Source: BRHc4a sp049323755 (GTDB lineage: Bacteria > Bacillota > Desulfotomaculia > Desulfotomaculales > Desulfocucumaceae). Taken from it: a stretch of 64,000 bases of DNA. Position numbers and translations under genes: made by a program. The notes under the pieces were generated by a model that was not told the DNA's origin, did no database searches, and saw only the letters and a list, made by a program, of their open reading frames with translations. This document shows, piece after piece, positions 40,681-49,243 of the stretch; within the stretch, counting starts at the first letter, position 1; every line of letters begins with the position of its first letter. The stretch lies in assembly GCA_049323755.1 (NCBI GenBank), contig JBMOPE010000028.1, positions 62,001-126,000 of the forward strand, in the 5' to 3' direction.

Positions 40681-42762
40681 TTGTTTAGCGATGTGGAAAT
40701 GACGGTCTTCTTGGAAGAGCTTGAAGAAAAAATTCAGTCCATCAATGACAATGTGCTTTTGCTTGAAAAGGATGGAGGAAGTCCGGAGGTCATTCAGGAG
40801 ATTTTCCGTGCCGCCCACACTATAAAAGGTTCGTCCGGGGTAATGGGCTACGATAAAATGGCCCGCCTTACCCACGAGATTGAAAATCTTTTTGACAAAT
40901 TACGCCAGGGAACAATGGATGTAACCACCCAGCTAGTTGATGTGCTATTTGAAGCCCTGGACACCCTCAAACTGCTAAAGGATGAAATCACCGGTGAAGG
41001 CCGGGAGGTCCATGTTGAGGATATTACAGAAAAGATAAGGGCATGCCAGTCCGGTGCAGGTGATGGTGGAGCTTCCGCTGCCCGTACCGAGACTCCCAAA
41101 AAGATTACTGCTGAAGAAAATCAGGGACCCGGAAAAATGGACGATGTAATAATGAATCTTATCAGGGAGGCTGAAGTCAGGGGATACCAGGCATACTGGA
41201 TTAATGTCACGGTGGATTCAGGCTGCCAGATGAAAAACGTCAGGGCTTTCCTCGTCTTTGAAACTTTGCAGCAAACAGGAGAGATAATAAGAAGTGAGCC
41301 TTCTGCTGAAGACCTTCAGGAAGGTAAGTATGACATTTCCTTTTCCGTGGTACTGATAACGAAGGAAGACACAGGTTATATTAAAAACCTGCTTATGTCC
41401 ATAGCGGAGATAGATACTATAGAAATTGTTCAACTGGATTCCGGGGAGGAAAATGGGGAAGATAATGGCTGCCCGGTCGAAGAGGCTCACCAGGATGAAA
41501 AAAAGGAAGAGGTTAAGAAGGAGGACATCGGACAGCGGGCTGCCCCCAGTGAGAAAACTACTATAAAGACGGTAAGGGTGGATGTCCAGAAGCTGGATAA
41601 TTTAATGAACCTTGTCAGTGAGCTGGTCATAGACCGGACAAGGCTGGACAGGTTTGTGGAAATATTTGAGAATAAGTACGGATCTGAAGAGCTGGCTGAC
41701 GATATTGTTGAGATATCCAATCACCTAGGACAGATAACCACAGACCTTCAGGATGAGATAATGAAGGCCCGGATGCTCCCGGTGGCCACGGTATTTAACA
41801 GGCTCCCAAGGATGGTAAGGGATATTGCACAAAAGCTGGGCAAGGAAATTGAATTTATCGTAGAGGGCAAGGAGACCGAACTTGACAGAAACGTGATAGA
41901 AATCATTGGCGACCCACTTATTCACTTAATCAGGAATGCCATCGACCATGGAATAGAGTCTCCTGAGGACAGGGAAAAAATGGGCAAATCCAAGGCTGGA
42001 CGTGTGTTCTTAAAGGCTTCATATGTAGAGAGCCATATTGTGATAACACTTTCAGACGACGGCCGTGGGATAGGTGCAGAAAAATTAAAGGATTTAGCTA
42101 TAAAGAAAGGTCTTATTAAACCTGATACAGCAGCAAGGATGAGTGACAGGGAGGCATTTGACCTTATATTCCTGCCGGGCTTTTCAACGGCTGCGGAAGT
42201 TAGCGATGTATCCGGCCGGGGCGTGGGAATGGACATAGTCAGAAACCAGATAGAGCAGATAAACGGGACACTTGAGTTTAATTCAGAGCCGGGAAGGGGC
42301 ACTGTTTTCAATATAAAGCTCCCTCTGACCCTTGTAATTGTGAGGGCTTTAATGGTGGGAATGGGGGATCAGGTGTACGCTTTCCCTCTGGCCAATGTTA
42401 TGGAAACACTGTCAATAAAAAATTCTGACATAAAGTTTGTGCGGCACAGCGAGGTTATAGTTGTAAGAGGCCAGGTTCTACCGCTGGTACGGCTGACAAA
42501 TATGTTTATGATAGATAGCCAGAGTACCGGAGATAAGCTTTATGTTGTGGTGCTTGGATCCGGAGACAGGCGTATTGGTGTTGTTGTTGATAAGCTAATA
42601 GGCGAGCAGGAGATTGTTATTAAATCACTGGGCAGCTATCTTGGCCAGATGACTGGACTCTCCGGGGCCACCATTCTTGGTGACGGGAGGGTGGCACTGA
42701 TTATTGACGCTAAAGGTATCATCAAGGACACGGGTAAAGAGGAATTAGCCTATGCCAATTAA
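40681..42762 (+). CDS. cheA: Chemotaxis histidine kinase CheA
   Basis: 693-aa kinase with five regions: Hpt phosphotransfer domain (about 1-115; phospho-His in 'FRAAHTIKGSSGVMGY'), a P2-like response-regulator docking domain (about 155-255), dimerisation helices (about 297-365, 'VDVQKLDNLMNLVSELVIDR'), HATPase (about 370-555, 'HLIRNAIDHGIE', 'DDGRGI', 'GRGVGMDIVRN') and a CheW-like domain (about 560-690). Starts at TTG 40681 behind GGGGTGG. It overlaps cheB by 11 bp, so the pair is translationally coupled. Confidence 0.95.
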   Translation: MFSDVEMTVFLEELEEKIQSINDNVLLLEKDGGSPEVIQEIFRAAHTIKGSSGVMGYDKMARLTHEIENLFDKLRQGTMDVTTQLVDVLFEALDTLKLLKDEITGEGREVHVEDITEKIRACQSGAGDGGASAARTETPKKITAEENQGPGKMDDVIMNLIREAEVRGYQAYWINVTVDSGCQMKNVRAFLVFETLQQTGEIIRSEPSAEDLQEGKYDISFSVVLITKEDTGYIKNLLMSIAEIDTIEIVQLDSGEENGEDNGCPVEEAHQDEKKEEVKKEDIGQRAAPSEKTTIKTVRVDVQKLDNLMNLVSELVIDRTRLDRFVEIFENKYGSEELADDIVEISNHLGQITTDLQDEIMKARMLPVATVFNRLPRMVRDIAQKLGKEIEFIVEGKETELDRNVIEIIGDPLIHLIRNAIDHGIESPEDREKMGKSKAGRVFLKASYVESHIVITLSDDGRGIGAEKLKDLAIKKGLIKPDTAARMSDREAFDLIFLPGFSTAAEVSDVSGRGVGMDIVRNQIEQINGTLEFNSEPGRGTVFNIKLPLTLVIVRALMVGMGDQVYAFPLANVMETLSIKNSDIKFVRHSEVIVVRGQVLPLVRLTNMFMIDSQSTGDKLYVVVLGSGDRRIGVVVDKLIGEQEIVIKSLGSYLGQMTGLSGATILGDGRVALIIDAKGIIKDTGKEELAYAN

Positions 42763-43822
42763 AATACTGGTGGTGGATGACTCCTCATTGATGAGGCGTC
42801 TTATTACCCGCTTTTTAGAAGATGACGGAAGTATTAAGGTAATTGACACTGCCGCAGACGGCGAGGAGGCCATAAAAAAAGTAATAAGCCTGAAGCCCCA
42901 GGTAGTTACCCTGGATGTTGAGATGCCGGTTCTGGACGGGCTGGCTACCCTGGGAAGGCTTATGAAAATGGCTCCCGTGCCGGTTATAATGCTTAGCGCA
43001 CATACAACCGAGGGTGCCAGGGCCACCATGCAGGCGCTGGCCCTTGGTGCCGTTGATTTTGTTGCCAAACCTACAAAACCTGGCGACATGTCCGCCATGG
43101 TTGCGGATTTAAAGTACAAGATAAAGGCTGCTGCCCAGGCCTCATTAAGAAGAATTCCGGCACAGCCGGCGCGCCAGGTAATAAAACCTAAGCCTGTTTC
43201 TGATACAAGGCCCCTTGTAACCCCTGTGACCAGGGCTGCAGGGGGTAAATTTGAAATTGTGGTAATAGGTTGTTCCACCGGGGGTCCTGCCGCACTGCAG
43301 CAGATTATACCAAGGCTTCCGGAAAATTTACCGGTGGGAATGGTCATAGTGCAGCATATACCGGTGGGATTTTCAGGTCCCCTTGCTGAACACCTGGACA
43401 GGAAGTCACAGGTAAAGGTCAGGCACGCCGAGCAGGGTGATAAGATAGCTCCGGGTCAGGTGCTGGTGGCGCCTGCCGGCTATGACCTTACCTTCAGGGG
43501 AAGGTCAGGAGCGTTTACGGTAAATCTTGATCCGGGACGCGGGCCCGTGCCTCCGGGGGGATTCAGGCCCTCTGTGGATGTGGTCATGAAATCCGCCGCA
43601 GAGGTGATTGGAAACAGGGCTATGGGTGTTCTGCTCACCGGAATGGGCAAGGACGGTGCCCAAGGAATGCTGGCCATTAAAAAGCAGGGTGGATATACCG
43701 TGGCAGAAGCTGAAAGCACCTGCGTGGTTTTTGGAATGCCCAAGGCAGCCATAGAAATAGGGGGCGCTGATAAAGTGCTTCCCCTTAATGACTTTGCTGT
43801 TGAAATAGTAAGGGCTACTTAG
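42752..43822 (+). CDS. cheB: Chemotaxis methylesterase CheB
   Basis: 356-aa enzyme that demethylates or deamidates receptor glutamates. The receiver domain is residues 1-120 (acceptor Asp in 'VVTLDVEMPVLDG'). The methylesterase domain is about 170-350, with catalytic Ser in 'IGCSTGGPAA', His in 'VQHIPVGFS' and Asp in 'LTGMGKDGAQG'. No cheR, cheY, cheC or cheD follows here, so other chemotaxis genes lie elsewhere. The 3' end is followed by a 30-bp repeat array. Confidence 0.95.
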   Translation: MPIKILVVDDSSLMRRLITRFLEDDGSIKVIDTAADGEEAIKKVISLKPQVVTLDVEMPVLDGLATLGRLMKMAPVPVIMLSAHTTEGARATMQALALGAVDFVAKPTKPGDMSAMVADLKYKIKAAAQASLRRIPAQPARQVIKPKPVSDTRPLVTPVTRAAGGKFEIVVIGCSTGGPAALQQIIPRLPENLPVGMVIVQHIPVGFSGPLAEHLDRKSQVKVRHAEQGDKIAPGQVLVAPAGYDLTFRGRSGAFTVNLDPGRGPVPPGGFRPSVDVVMKSAAEVIGNRAMGVLLTGMGKDGAQGMLAIKKQGGYTVAEAESTCVVFGMPKAAIEIGGADKVLPLNDFAVEIVRAT

Positions 43823-43837
43823 GCTAAGGGGTATTTC

Positions 43838-44095
43838 CGACTGGGCGGAGAGGCTTATGAGCAGTACTACTTGTCGGAGGGGCTAATGAGCATTGCCGAC
43901 TTGTCGGAGGAGCTAATAAGTATTCCCGACTCGTCGGAGGGGCTTAAGGGTATTCTCAATTGGTCGGAGGAACTAGAAGGTAATAACTCCCGTCGGAGAT
44001 CTTTAAGTAATGCACCTAAGTCATCTCCGACCCTTAAGAAATGCATCTCTGGCCCCTCCGACCAATCGGAAATGCATCTGAGCTCCTCCCACCGG
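43838..44095. repeat. 30-bp-period GTCGGAGG repeat array 2
   Basis: At least five units of 30 bp each starting gtcggagg(a/g)gct(a/t)a (from 43872, 43902, 43932, 43962, 43991), each with an inverted ccgac near its end in the first units. Two units then appear in inverted form (ctccgacccttaagaaatgc and ctccgaccaatcggaaatgc). All parts of the unit are conserved, so it is not a CRISPR. It lies between cheB and flgM. The frame that runs through it is a repeat artefact. Confidence 0.85.
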
Positions 44096-44118
44096 ATAAG
44101 ATTTTCAGTATAAGCCTA

Positions 44119-44146
44119 TAAAGTTTCCCCGCCTTTCTGACGATAA
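44119..44146 (+). promoter_or_regulatory. Sigma-28 (FliA/SigD) promoter of the flgM operon
   Basis: TAAAGTTT (44119-44126), then 12 bp, then GACGATAA (44139-44146). This is near the flagellar sigma consensus TAAAGTTT-N11-GCCGATAA. It lies 34 bp before the flgM start. FlgM, the sigma-28 inhibitor, is often made from such a promoter, giving feedback. Confidence 0.85.
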
Positions 44147-44180
44147 TAAATTTAGGAATAGTTTTAGACGGGTGATAGCT

Positions 44181-44480
44181 ATGAAAGTTAACAACTACGG
44201 AAATATACAGGAAATAATGAAGGCCTATATAAACCGGAAAAAAGATTCTCCCGGCACCCGAAGGGATGCGCCGGTAAGCGGCAGCGGGGATACACTTGAG
44301 ATTTCGGCGCAGGCCAGGGAACTGCAGGAAGCAAAGGCTGCCCTTAAGGATGTCAGGGAAGTCCGGGAGGAAAAGGTAGAAGAGCTGAAGAGGCAAATTG
44401 CCTCCGGAGCCTATAAGGCCGATGCAGGGAAAATAGCCGAAGGGATAGTACGGGAAAGGCTCCTCGATAAACATATATAA
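44181..44480 (+). CDS. flgM: Anti-sigma-28 factor FlgM
   Basis: 99-aa regulator that holds the flagellar sigma factor inactive until hook-basal bodies are complete. The C-terminal family pattern is visible: 'DTLEISAQARELQEAKAAL' and 'VEELKRQIASGAYKADAGKIAEGIV' (parts quoted: VEELKRQIASGAYKAD). The start is the ATG at 44181 behind GGGTGA; a GTG at 44172 is also in frame. It is followed by flgN and the hook-filament genes. Confidence 0.92.
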   Translation: MKVNNYGNIQEIMKAYINRKKDSPGTRRDAPVSGSGDTLEISAQARELQEAKAALKDVREVREEKVEELKRQIASGAYKADAGKIAEGIVRERLLDKHI

Positions 44481-44491
44481 GGGGATAGCAG

Positions 44492-44977
44492 ATGGAGTCC
44501 TTATTTAATGAACTTAGAATAAATCTTGAAAATCAGCAGGATAATTTAAAACAGCTTGTCAACATCGCCCGGGAACATAACCGGGCGTTGCGTCAATTAG
44601 ACGCAGGTAAATTAAACGACATAATAGCCAGCGAAGAGGAAATTGTAAAAAATATTGTCCTCTTTGAGGAAGAAAGAAAGAAGATAACCGACTCTCTGTC
44701 CGGTGAACTGGGAATTGAAGCGAATGCCGGGCTTGGAGAGTTTTCCGAAAAAGCGCCGGTTGGAATGAAAGAGAATTTAAATAAGCTGTTGGACAACATG
44801 AGTCAGATGGCTTTGGAACTAAAGGAAATCAACGGTCAGAATGACACCCTGACAAGGCAGGCAATAAGGTTTAATGAAATGTTTATAAGAGTCCTGGCGC
44901 CTTCAGAAAGAAAAGGCTATACACAAAAAGGACAGATTGAAGATACCAAAGTTTCATTACTGGACAAGAAAGTATGA
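44492..44977 (+). CDS. flgN: Flagellar export chaperone FlgN
   Basis: 161-aa helical protein. Position between flgM and flgK and the pattern 'LVNIAREHNRALRQLDAGKL' fit the FlgN family, which chaperones FlgK and FlgL to the export gate. Long amphipathic helices throughout. Starts 11 bp after the flgM stop. Confidence 0.87.
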   Translation: MESLFNELRINLENQQDNLKQLVNIAREHNRALRQLDAGKLNDIIASEEEIVKNIVLFEEERKKITDSLSGELGIEANAGLGEFSEKAPVGMKENLNKLLDNMSQMALELKEINGQNDTLTRQAIRFNEMFIRVLAPSERKGYTQKGQIEDTKVSLLDKKV

Positions 44978-45002
44978 TTATTGCTTACGGGATGGTATTG
45001 TC

Positions 45003-45152
45003 GGACGGAATTCAGAACTCAGAACTCAGAATGTAGTGGTATTACTCAAGAGCTTCTCTGGCTGAGGTAATTCATAACAGCATTTTTTATCGACATCAAA
45101 GGAATGCCCGGAATTCTGGCTTCTGACTTCTGAATTCTGTATTCGGACCTGA
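45003..45152. repeat. Inverted pair of period-7 repeats between flgN and flgK
   Basis: Left arm cggaattcagaactcagaac and right arm ttctgacttctgaattctgt are imperfect inverted copies, spaced by about 80 bp. Both are period-7 (aactcag/attctga). It interrupts an operon that is normally tight, so it looks inserted. Confidence 0.65.
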
Positions 45153-45193
45153 GAGAAATGCAGTATAAGCATAAGAAAAGGTGGTTGTTATCT

Positions 45194-46684
45194 GTGCCCG
45201 GTACTTTTTTTGGACTTGAAATAGGCAGAAGAGGTATACAAAATCATCAGAGGGCCCTGGACGTTACCGGACATAACCTGGCCAACTCCAGCACAGAGGG
45301 ATACTCCAGGCAGGAGGCCGTTTTTACCCAGACAGACCCGTACACCAGGCCGGACTGGGACAGCGCCGCCTCACCGGGGCAGCTGGGCACGGGGTTAAAA
45401 ACACAATTAATTAGGCGGGTAAGGGACGAATATATGGATCCTCAGGTAAGAATCGCAAGCACAGGGCGATATTACTGGGATGATCAGATAAGCATATTCA
45501 AAAGAGTGGAATCCAGTTTTGCCGAACCTGCTGCCTCTGGAGTGGAAGACCAGTTGGTAGATTTTTTCAAAGGCTGGCAAAATCTTAACAATAACCCTCA
45601 GGATCCAGGAGTAAAGGCTTCAGTGATGGAAATGGGGGTACAGCTTTCTTCGCGTTTAACCTATACATATAACCAGTTGTCATATATTCAGGATAGCGTA
45701 ATGAAGCCGGGAACATTGCCGGATGTTGACAGTGGTCAGATTAAGGACCAGGTAGAAAGGATAAATGACCTTCTTGCTCAGGTGCAGAATTATACAGCCG
45801 ACATGATGAAGATATACCGCCTGGGACAGAGGCCGAATGACCTTGAGGACAAAAGGGATCTGGTACTTGATGAGCTTTCCAAATATGGTCCGCTCACCGT
45901 TCAGCACCACACGCAGGATGGTAAGCCAACCGGCGAGATTACCATGTCTTTCTTCGGTGTCAGCATCACCACGGTTCCACGGGATGATAAAACCTTTTCA
46001 CTGCGAATAAATGATGTTCCCGGTCCTGATTTCGGGAACCTGGAACTGCATGAGGCGGGAGTCGGAAGAGTAATAGACCTTACTGCTGAGCGTAACAACT
46101 ATAATAAGGGCGGGTCTTTACTGGGTATTGAAAGAACCAGACAGGAGATTATAGGTTTTAAAAACACTCTTAACGATATGGCTGTGACCCTCAGGAGTAA
46201 AATAAGAAGCGTGAATTTAGCTCCTCCCCCTGCCGGGACTCCTGATTTTTTCACCGGTTCACTTAGTACTGGAGACTTTACCGTTAACGCTGCTGTAATT
46301 AACGCCCCCAATGTAATAGATGGAACCAAGGCAGGGAGTATTGCCGACATAAGGCGCAATGATATGACTATAACTCTTGCCGAAGACCCTGTTGCATTTG
46401 GGGAACTTAGCGACCCGTCAAGAGATTATACATTGGAAGAGTGCTACCAGTTGCTGGCCACTGATGTGGGGGACAAGGCAAAGGGTGCCGATGGAATGGC
46501 TGCCAGCCAGCAGGCCATACAGGAGCAGATGAAAAATTTAAGGGAGTCTGTTTCGGGAGTGTCTGTGGATGAAGAGCTTACCAAGATGATTCAGTATCAA
46601 TACGGATATCAGGGATCGGCCAGGGTTGTCGGCATGGTGGACGAGATACTGGATTATTTAATTAATAGAATGAAGAATTTTTAA
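45194..46684 (+). CDS. flgK: Flagellar hook-associated protein FlgK (HAP1)
   Basis: 496-aa junction protein between hook and filament. N-terminus 'FGLEIGRRGIQNHQRALDVT' and 'GHNLANSSTEGYSRQEAVF' (the shared HAP/rod signature), C-terminus 'DEELTKMIQYQYGYQGSARV' for the coiled D0 domain. Family alignment and AAAGGTGG support the GTG at 45194; the frame is open to 45158, but those residues (MQYKHKKRWLLS) are not family-like. Secreted by the flagellar export system. Confidence 0.93.
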   Translation: MPGTFFGLEIGRRGIQNHQRALDVTGHNLANSSTEGYSRQEAVFTQTDPYTRPDWDSAASPGQLGTGLKTQLIRRVRDEYMDPQVRIASTGRYYWDDQISIFKRVESSFAEPAASGVEDQLVDFFKGWQNLNNNPQDPGVKASVMEMGVQLSSRLTYTYNQLSYIQDSVMKPGTLPDVDSGQIKDQVERINDLLAQVQNYTADMMKIYRLGQRPNDLEDKRDLVLDELSKYGPLTVQHHTQDGKPTGEITMSFFGVSITTVPRDDKTFSLRINDVPGPDFGNLELHEAGVGRVIDLTAERNNYNKGGSLLGIERTRQEIIGFKNTLNDMAVTLRSKIRSVNLAPPPAGTPDFFTGSLSTGDFTVNAAVINAPNVIDGTKAGSIADIRRNDMTITLAEDPVAFGELSDPSRDYTLEECYQLLATDVGDKAKGADGMAASQQAIQEQMKNLRESVSGVSVDEELTKMIQYQYGYQGSARVVGMVDEILDYLINRMKNF

Positions 46685-46696
46685 GGGGTGGGTCCA

Positions 46697-47968
46697 GTGA
46701 GGATAACTAACAAGCTGATTACAAACAATGTAACCTTAAATATACAAAAAAATTTAAGTAAGTCAGCCAGGACTCAGGAGCAGCTTGCCACAGGCAAGAG
46801 CATGCTGAGGCCCAGCGACAAGCCTGAAAATTTAAGCCAGGTGCTGGGTATCAAGGCCCATTTATCATACATGGATCAGTACGAGAAAAACATAGACGAC
46901 GGCCTTGGCTACCTTAATCTTACTGACAGCTCAATGCAAACACTGGGAAACATACTGCATGATGCTTCCGAAAAGGCGGTCCAGGGAGCTAATGATACAT
47001 ATAACGCCGAGGATCGAAAGTCTATTGCTGAGCAAATAGACAAACTGATCGACCACGCCCTGGACCTTGCCAACTCCAGCATGGGGGGGCGATATATATA
47101 CGCCGGAACCAAAAACAGCAGGGCACCTTTTGAGAGGATTGGGGACAGGATTGTGTATAAAGGTGACTTTAACGGCTTGTACCGGGAGGTCCTTTCAGGT
47201 GATGACTATAGAATTGATTCTCCCGGAGTAACCAGGGGATATTCCGTGGATGCTCTTCTGTCATCAACAGGTGTACTGGCAGATGTAACACAAAGGCCCA
47301 ATAACCTGTCCAATACAGGCATTATTACCATTACGCGGACGGGAGCCAATACATTTAGCATAACTGACCAGACCCAGCTTGATGGGGTCACCCCGAATAA
47401 TAACCTTATCGCTTCGCATTCAGTAGACGTAACCGGTAATATTATAACTGTTAACGGGGCCAGTGACCTTTTGGGGATGGAAATAGATATGACGGGCACC
47501 AATGTGGGTGATTCATATAGAATAAGAGTGGAAAGCAAGCTGGGGGTTTATGGGAATGCCACTGAAACGGCCGTCCCAGGTGAATATGATGTGTATAATC
47601 CCGCTTTAGTGCCTCCTCCGAAAGATCCTCTTAACGAAGGAATATTTGATACACTATTCAGGCTTAGAGACAATTTGCTAAATAATGACAGGGACGCTAT
47701 TGACTTGAGCGTTGATGAAATAAAAAATAAAACCGATGAGCTTCTGGAAAGAAGAGTGGGTATAGGTGCCAGGACCAGGCACTTTGAGGCAGTGAGGGAT
47801 CAAATGAAGGATATTGAGACCAAGCTAAAGGAGTCCCTTGATTTACTGGAAGGGGCAGATATGTATAAACTTTCCATTGATATGAGCCAGGATCAGGTGA
47901 CTTTCCAGGCGTCCCTTGCATCGGGCGCGAACATCATGAAGGTCTCCCTGTTGGATTTTCTTAGATAG
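46697..47968 (+). CDS. flgL: Flagellar hook-associated protein FlgL (HAP3)
   Basis: 423-aa flagellin-like junction protein. N-terminus VRITNKLITNNVTLNIQKNL (a typical FlgL opening) and 'LATGKSMLRPSDKPENL'. The C-terminal helix 'DQVTFQASLASGANIMKVSL' ends the D0 domain. GGGGTGG precedes the GTG at 46697 by five bases; an in-frame GTG at 46688 is less likely. It follows flgK by 12 bp. Confidence 0.92.
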   Translation: MRITNKLITNNVTLNIQKNLSKSARTQEQLATGKSMLRPSDKPENLSQVLGIKAHLSYMDQYEKNIDDGLGYLNLTDSSMQTLGNILHDASEKAVQGANDTYNAEDRKSIAEQIDKLIDHALDLANSSMGGRYIYAGTKNSRAPFERIGDRIVYKGDFNGLYREVLSGDDYRIDSPGVTRGYSVDALLSSTGVLADVTQRPNNLSNTGIITITRTGANTFSITDQTQLDGVTPNNNLIASHSVDVTGNIITVNGASDLLGMEIDMTGTNVGDSYRIRVESKLGVYGNATETAVPGEYDVYNPALVPPPKDPLNEGIFDTLFRLRDNLLNNDRDAIDLSVDEIKNKTDELLERRVGIGARTRHFEAVRDQMKDIETKLKESLDLLEGADMYKLSIDMSQDQVTFQASLASGANIMKVSLLDFLR

Positions 47969-47998
47969 ACTGACTTATATAAAAGGAAGTGATCTGTC

Positions 47999-48352
47999 GT
48001 GAAAATTGGGGCAGGCGGGCTTCAGGCGCTTATTGCCCAGGAAGCTGCCAGGGGGCTTGATACTGTTAAGGTTAAAACACCGGCTGAACAGGCAATGATA
48101 CATAGTGAAGACCCTGTTTTGCGAAAGCAGCTATATGAATTAAACAAGGCCGTGGAGAGAATGCGCAAAACAGCGGAGATGTTCAATCAGCCTCTTGAAT
48201 TTAATGTCAAACTAAAGGATAGAAAAAAGCCGAGAATAGCCGCCAGGGATCGGAGAACCAGTGCCGAAAGGGAATACACCCTGGAAGAGGCCGAGGCATG
48301 GCTTGAAGAATTTAACCAATGTGAGGGGAAAAACCTAAACGGATATGTATAA
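47999..48352 (+). CDS. FlaG-like flagellar protein
   Basis: 117-aa protein with 'LYELNKAVERMRKTAEMFNQ' followed by 'PLEFNVKLKDRKKPRIAARD', a pattern resembling the C-terminal half of FlaG (a helix, then a beta segment with 'F.V...'). The first 40 residues are different. FlaG modulates filament length. Position between flgL and fliW supports a filament-related role. GTG start after AAGGAAGTG. FlaG assignment is inference. Confidence 0.65.
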   Translation: MKIGAGGLQALIAQEAARGLDTVKVKTPAEQAMIHSEDPVLRKQLYELNKAVERMRKTAEMFNQPLEFNVKLKDRKKPRIAARDRRTSAEREYTLEEAEAWLEEFNQCEGKNLNGYV

Positions 48353-48354
48353 AG

Positions 48355-48374
48355 GCACCAAATATATTTGGTGC
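48355..48374 (+). terminator. Perfect 20-nt palindrome between flaG-like gene and fliW
   Basis: GCACCAAATA/TATTTGGTGC directly after the flaG-like stop, followed by TTTAAAA. It probably ends or attenuates the flgM-flgL transcript before fliW-csrA. Confidence 0.65.
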
Positions 48375-48422
48375 TTTAAAAATTGCAAAATGGATAGTCT
48401 TATAAGTCAAGGAGGATAAAAT

Positions 48423-48866
48423 ATGGATGTTCATGCTAATAAAGAAGATATTACAGTTAAAGAGATTCAGAAGGTTTTATTTCCCTGGGGAATGCCTGGC
48501 CTTGAGTATGAAGAGTATATACTTACTTCGGCAGGCCCCGAATCTCCCTTTTATTTCCTGGAAAGCACAAAACAGCCCGAGGTTGGGCTACTTCTTATAA
48601 ATCCCTTTGTGGCGTTCAATGATTACGAATTTGATATTGGTGAAGAGGTTGCCAGGCAGTTAAAAATATGTGATGAAAAGCAGGTTGCTGTTTTTTGCAC
48701 GGTGAACACCAGCCGCGGGATTGAGTCTGCAACAGTAAATCTTCTGGCTCCTATTGTAATTAACACCGAAGGCCTTATCGGTAAACAGATTGTTCTTAAT
48801 GACAAAAAGTTTTCCATGAGAACACCGCTGGCTATAGCCAGGGGGAAGAAGGAAAAGGGGCGTTAA
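48423..48866 (+). CDS. fliW: Flagellar assembly factor FliW
   Basis: 147-aa protein that binds CsrA and flagellin in a partner-switching loop. FliW signatures: 'GMPGLEYEEYIL', 'PFYFLESTKQPEVGLLLINPF' (quoted part: FYFLESTKQPEVGLLLINPF), 'YEFDIGEEVARQL' and 'NLLAPIVINTEG'. GGAGG lies upstream of the ATG. It touches csrA (1 bp between), as is usual. Confidence 0.94.
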   Translation: MDVHANKEDITVKEIQKVLFPWGMPGLEYEEYILTSAGPESPFYFLESTKQPEVGLLLINPFVAFNDYEFDIGEEVARQLKICDEKQVAVFCTVNTSRGIESATVNLLAPIVINTEGLIGKQIVLNDKKFSMRTPLAIARGKKEKGR

Positions 48867-48867
48867 A

Positions 48868-49101
48868 ATGCTTGTACTGACAAGGAAAAAGGGGCAGTCA
48901 ATTATAATAGGCGGGGAAATAAAGGTAACTGTGGTGGAGGTTTCGGGAGAAACGATAAGATTGGGAATCGATGCTCCCACTCACCTTGAGATATACAGGG
49001 AAGAAATTTTTAACCAGATAAGGGAGGAAAATACTTCCGCGGTTGCCGACCCGAAAGGAATTAGAGAAATTTTGTCGAAAAATATTATAAAGAAAAAGTA
49101 A
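48868..49101 (+). CDS. csrA: Carbon storage/flagellin translation regulator CsrA
   Basis: 77-aa RNA-binding dimer. N-terminus MLVLTRKKGQSIIIGGEIKV and 'IRLGIDAPTHLEIYREEIF' are textbook CsrA. It blocks translation of flagellin mRNA in Firmicutes by binding GGA motifs; FliW relieves it. A matching leader lies immediately downstream at 49192-49236. Confidence 0.96.
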   Translation: MLVLTRKKGQSIIIGGEIKVTVVEVSGETIRLGIDAPTHLEIYREEIFNQIREENTSAVADPKGIREILSKNIIKKK

Positions 49102-49120
49102 AAAAAATTGCACAAACACT

Positions 49121-49147
49121 TAACCCGGACAGGTTTATTGTCGATAT
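49121..49147 (+). promoter_or_regulatory. Sigma-28 promoter of the flagellin gene
   Basis: TAAC (49121-49124), 15-bp spacer, GTCGATAT (49140-49147). It matches the TAAA-N15-GCCGATAA flagellar sigma pattern. It lies about 97 bp upstream of the flagellin start, leaving a leader of roughly 90 nt. Confidence 0.75.
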
Positions 49148-49191
49148 TTATAAAAGAACAGTTTTTTTGCCGGGCGGCCGACCGGTAAAAA

Positions 49192-49236
49192 TTATACCGC
49201 ACGGAAGCGGTATAAAAAATTAAAATTCATGGAGGA
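49192..49236 (+). promoter_or_regulatory. Flagellin leader hairpin with GGA loop and GGA-containing SD (CsrA target)
   Basis: TTATACCGC and GCGGTATAA form a perfect 9-bp hairpin with loop ACGGAA (49192-49215), showing GGA in the loop. 15 nt further the Shine-Dalgarno GGAGGA (49231-49236) gives a second GGA set. CsrA dimers bind two such sites and block ribosome entry, as at B. subtilis hag. Seen in sequence; CsrA binding is inferred. Confidence 0.7.
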
Positions 49237-49243
49237 ATGAAAA

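Noticed and set aside
43838..44095. Possible CRISPR array
   Set aside because: The whole 30-bp unit is conserved, there are no unique spacers, some units are inverted and no cas genes are present.
43871..44113. 80-codon open frame in the GTCGGAGG array
   Set aside because: It is made of repeated 30-bp units (a multiple of three keeps the frame open) and lacks any family signature; it is a repeat artefact.
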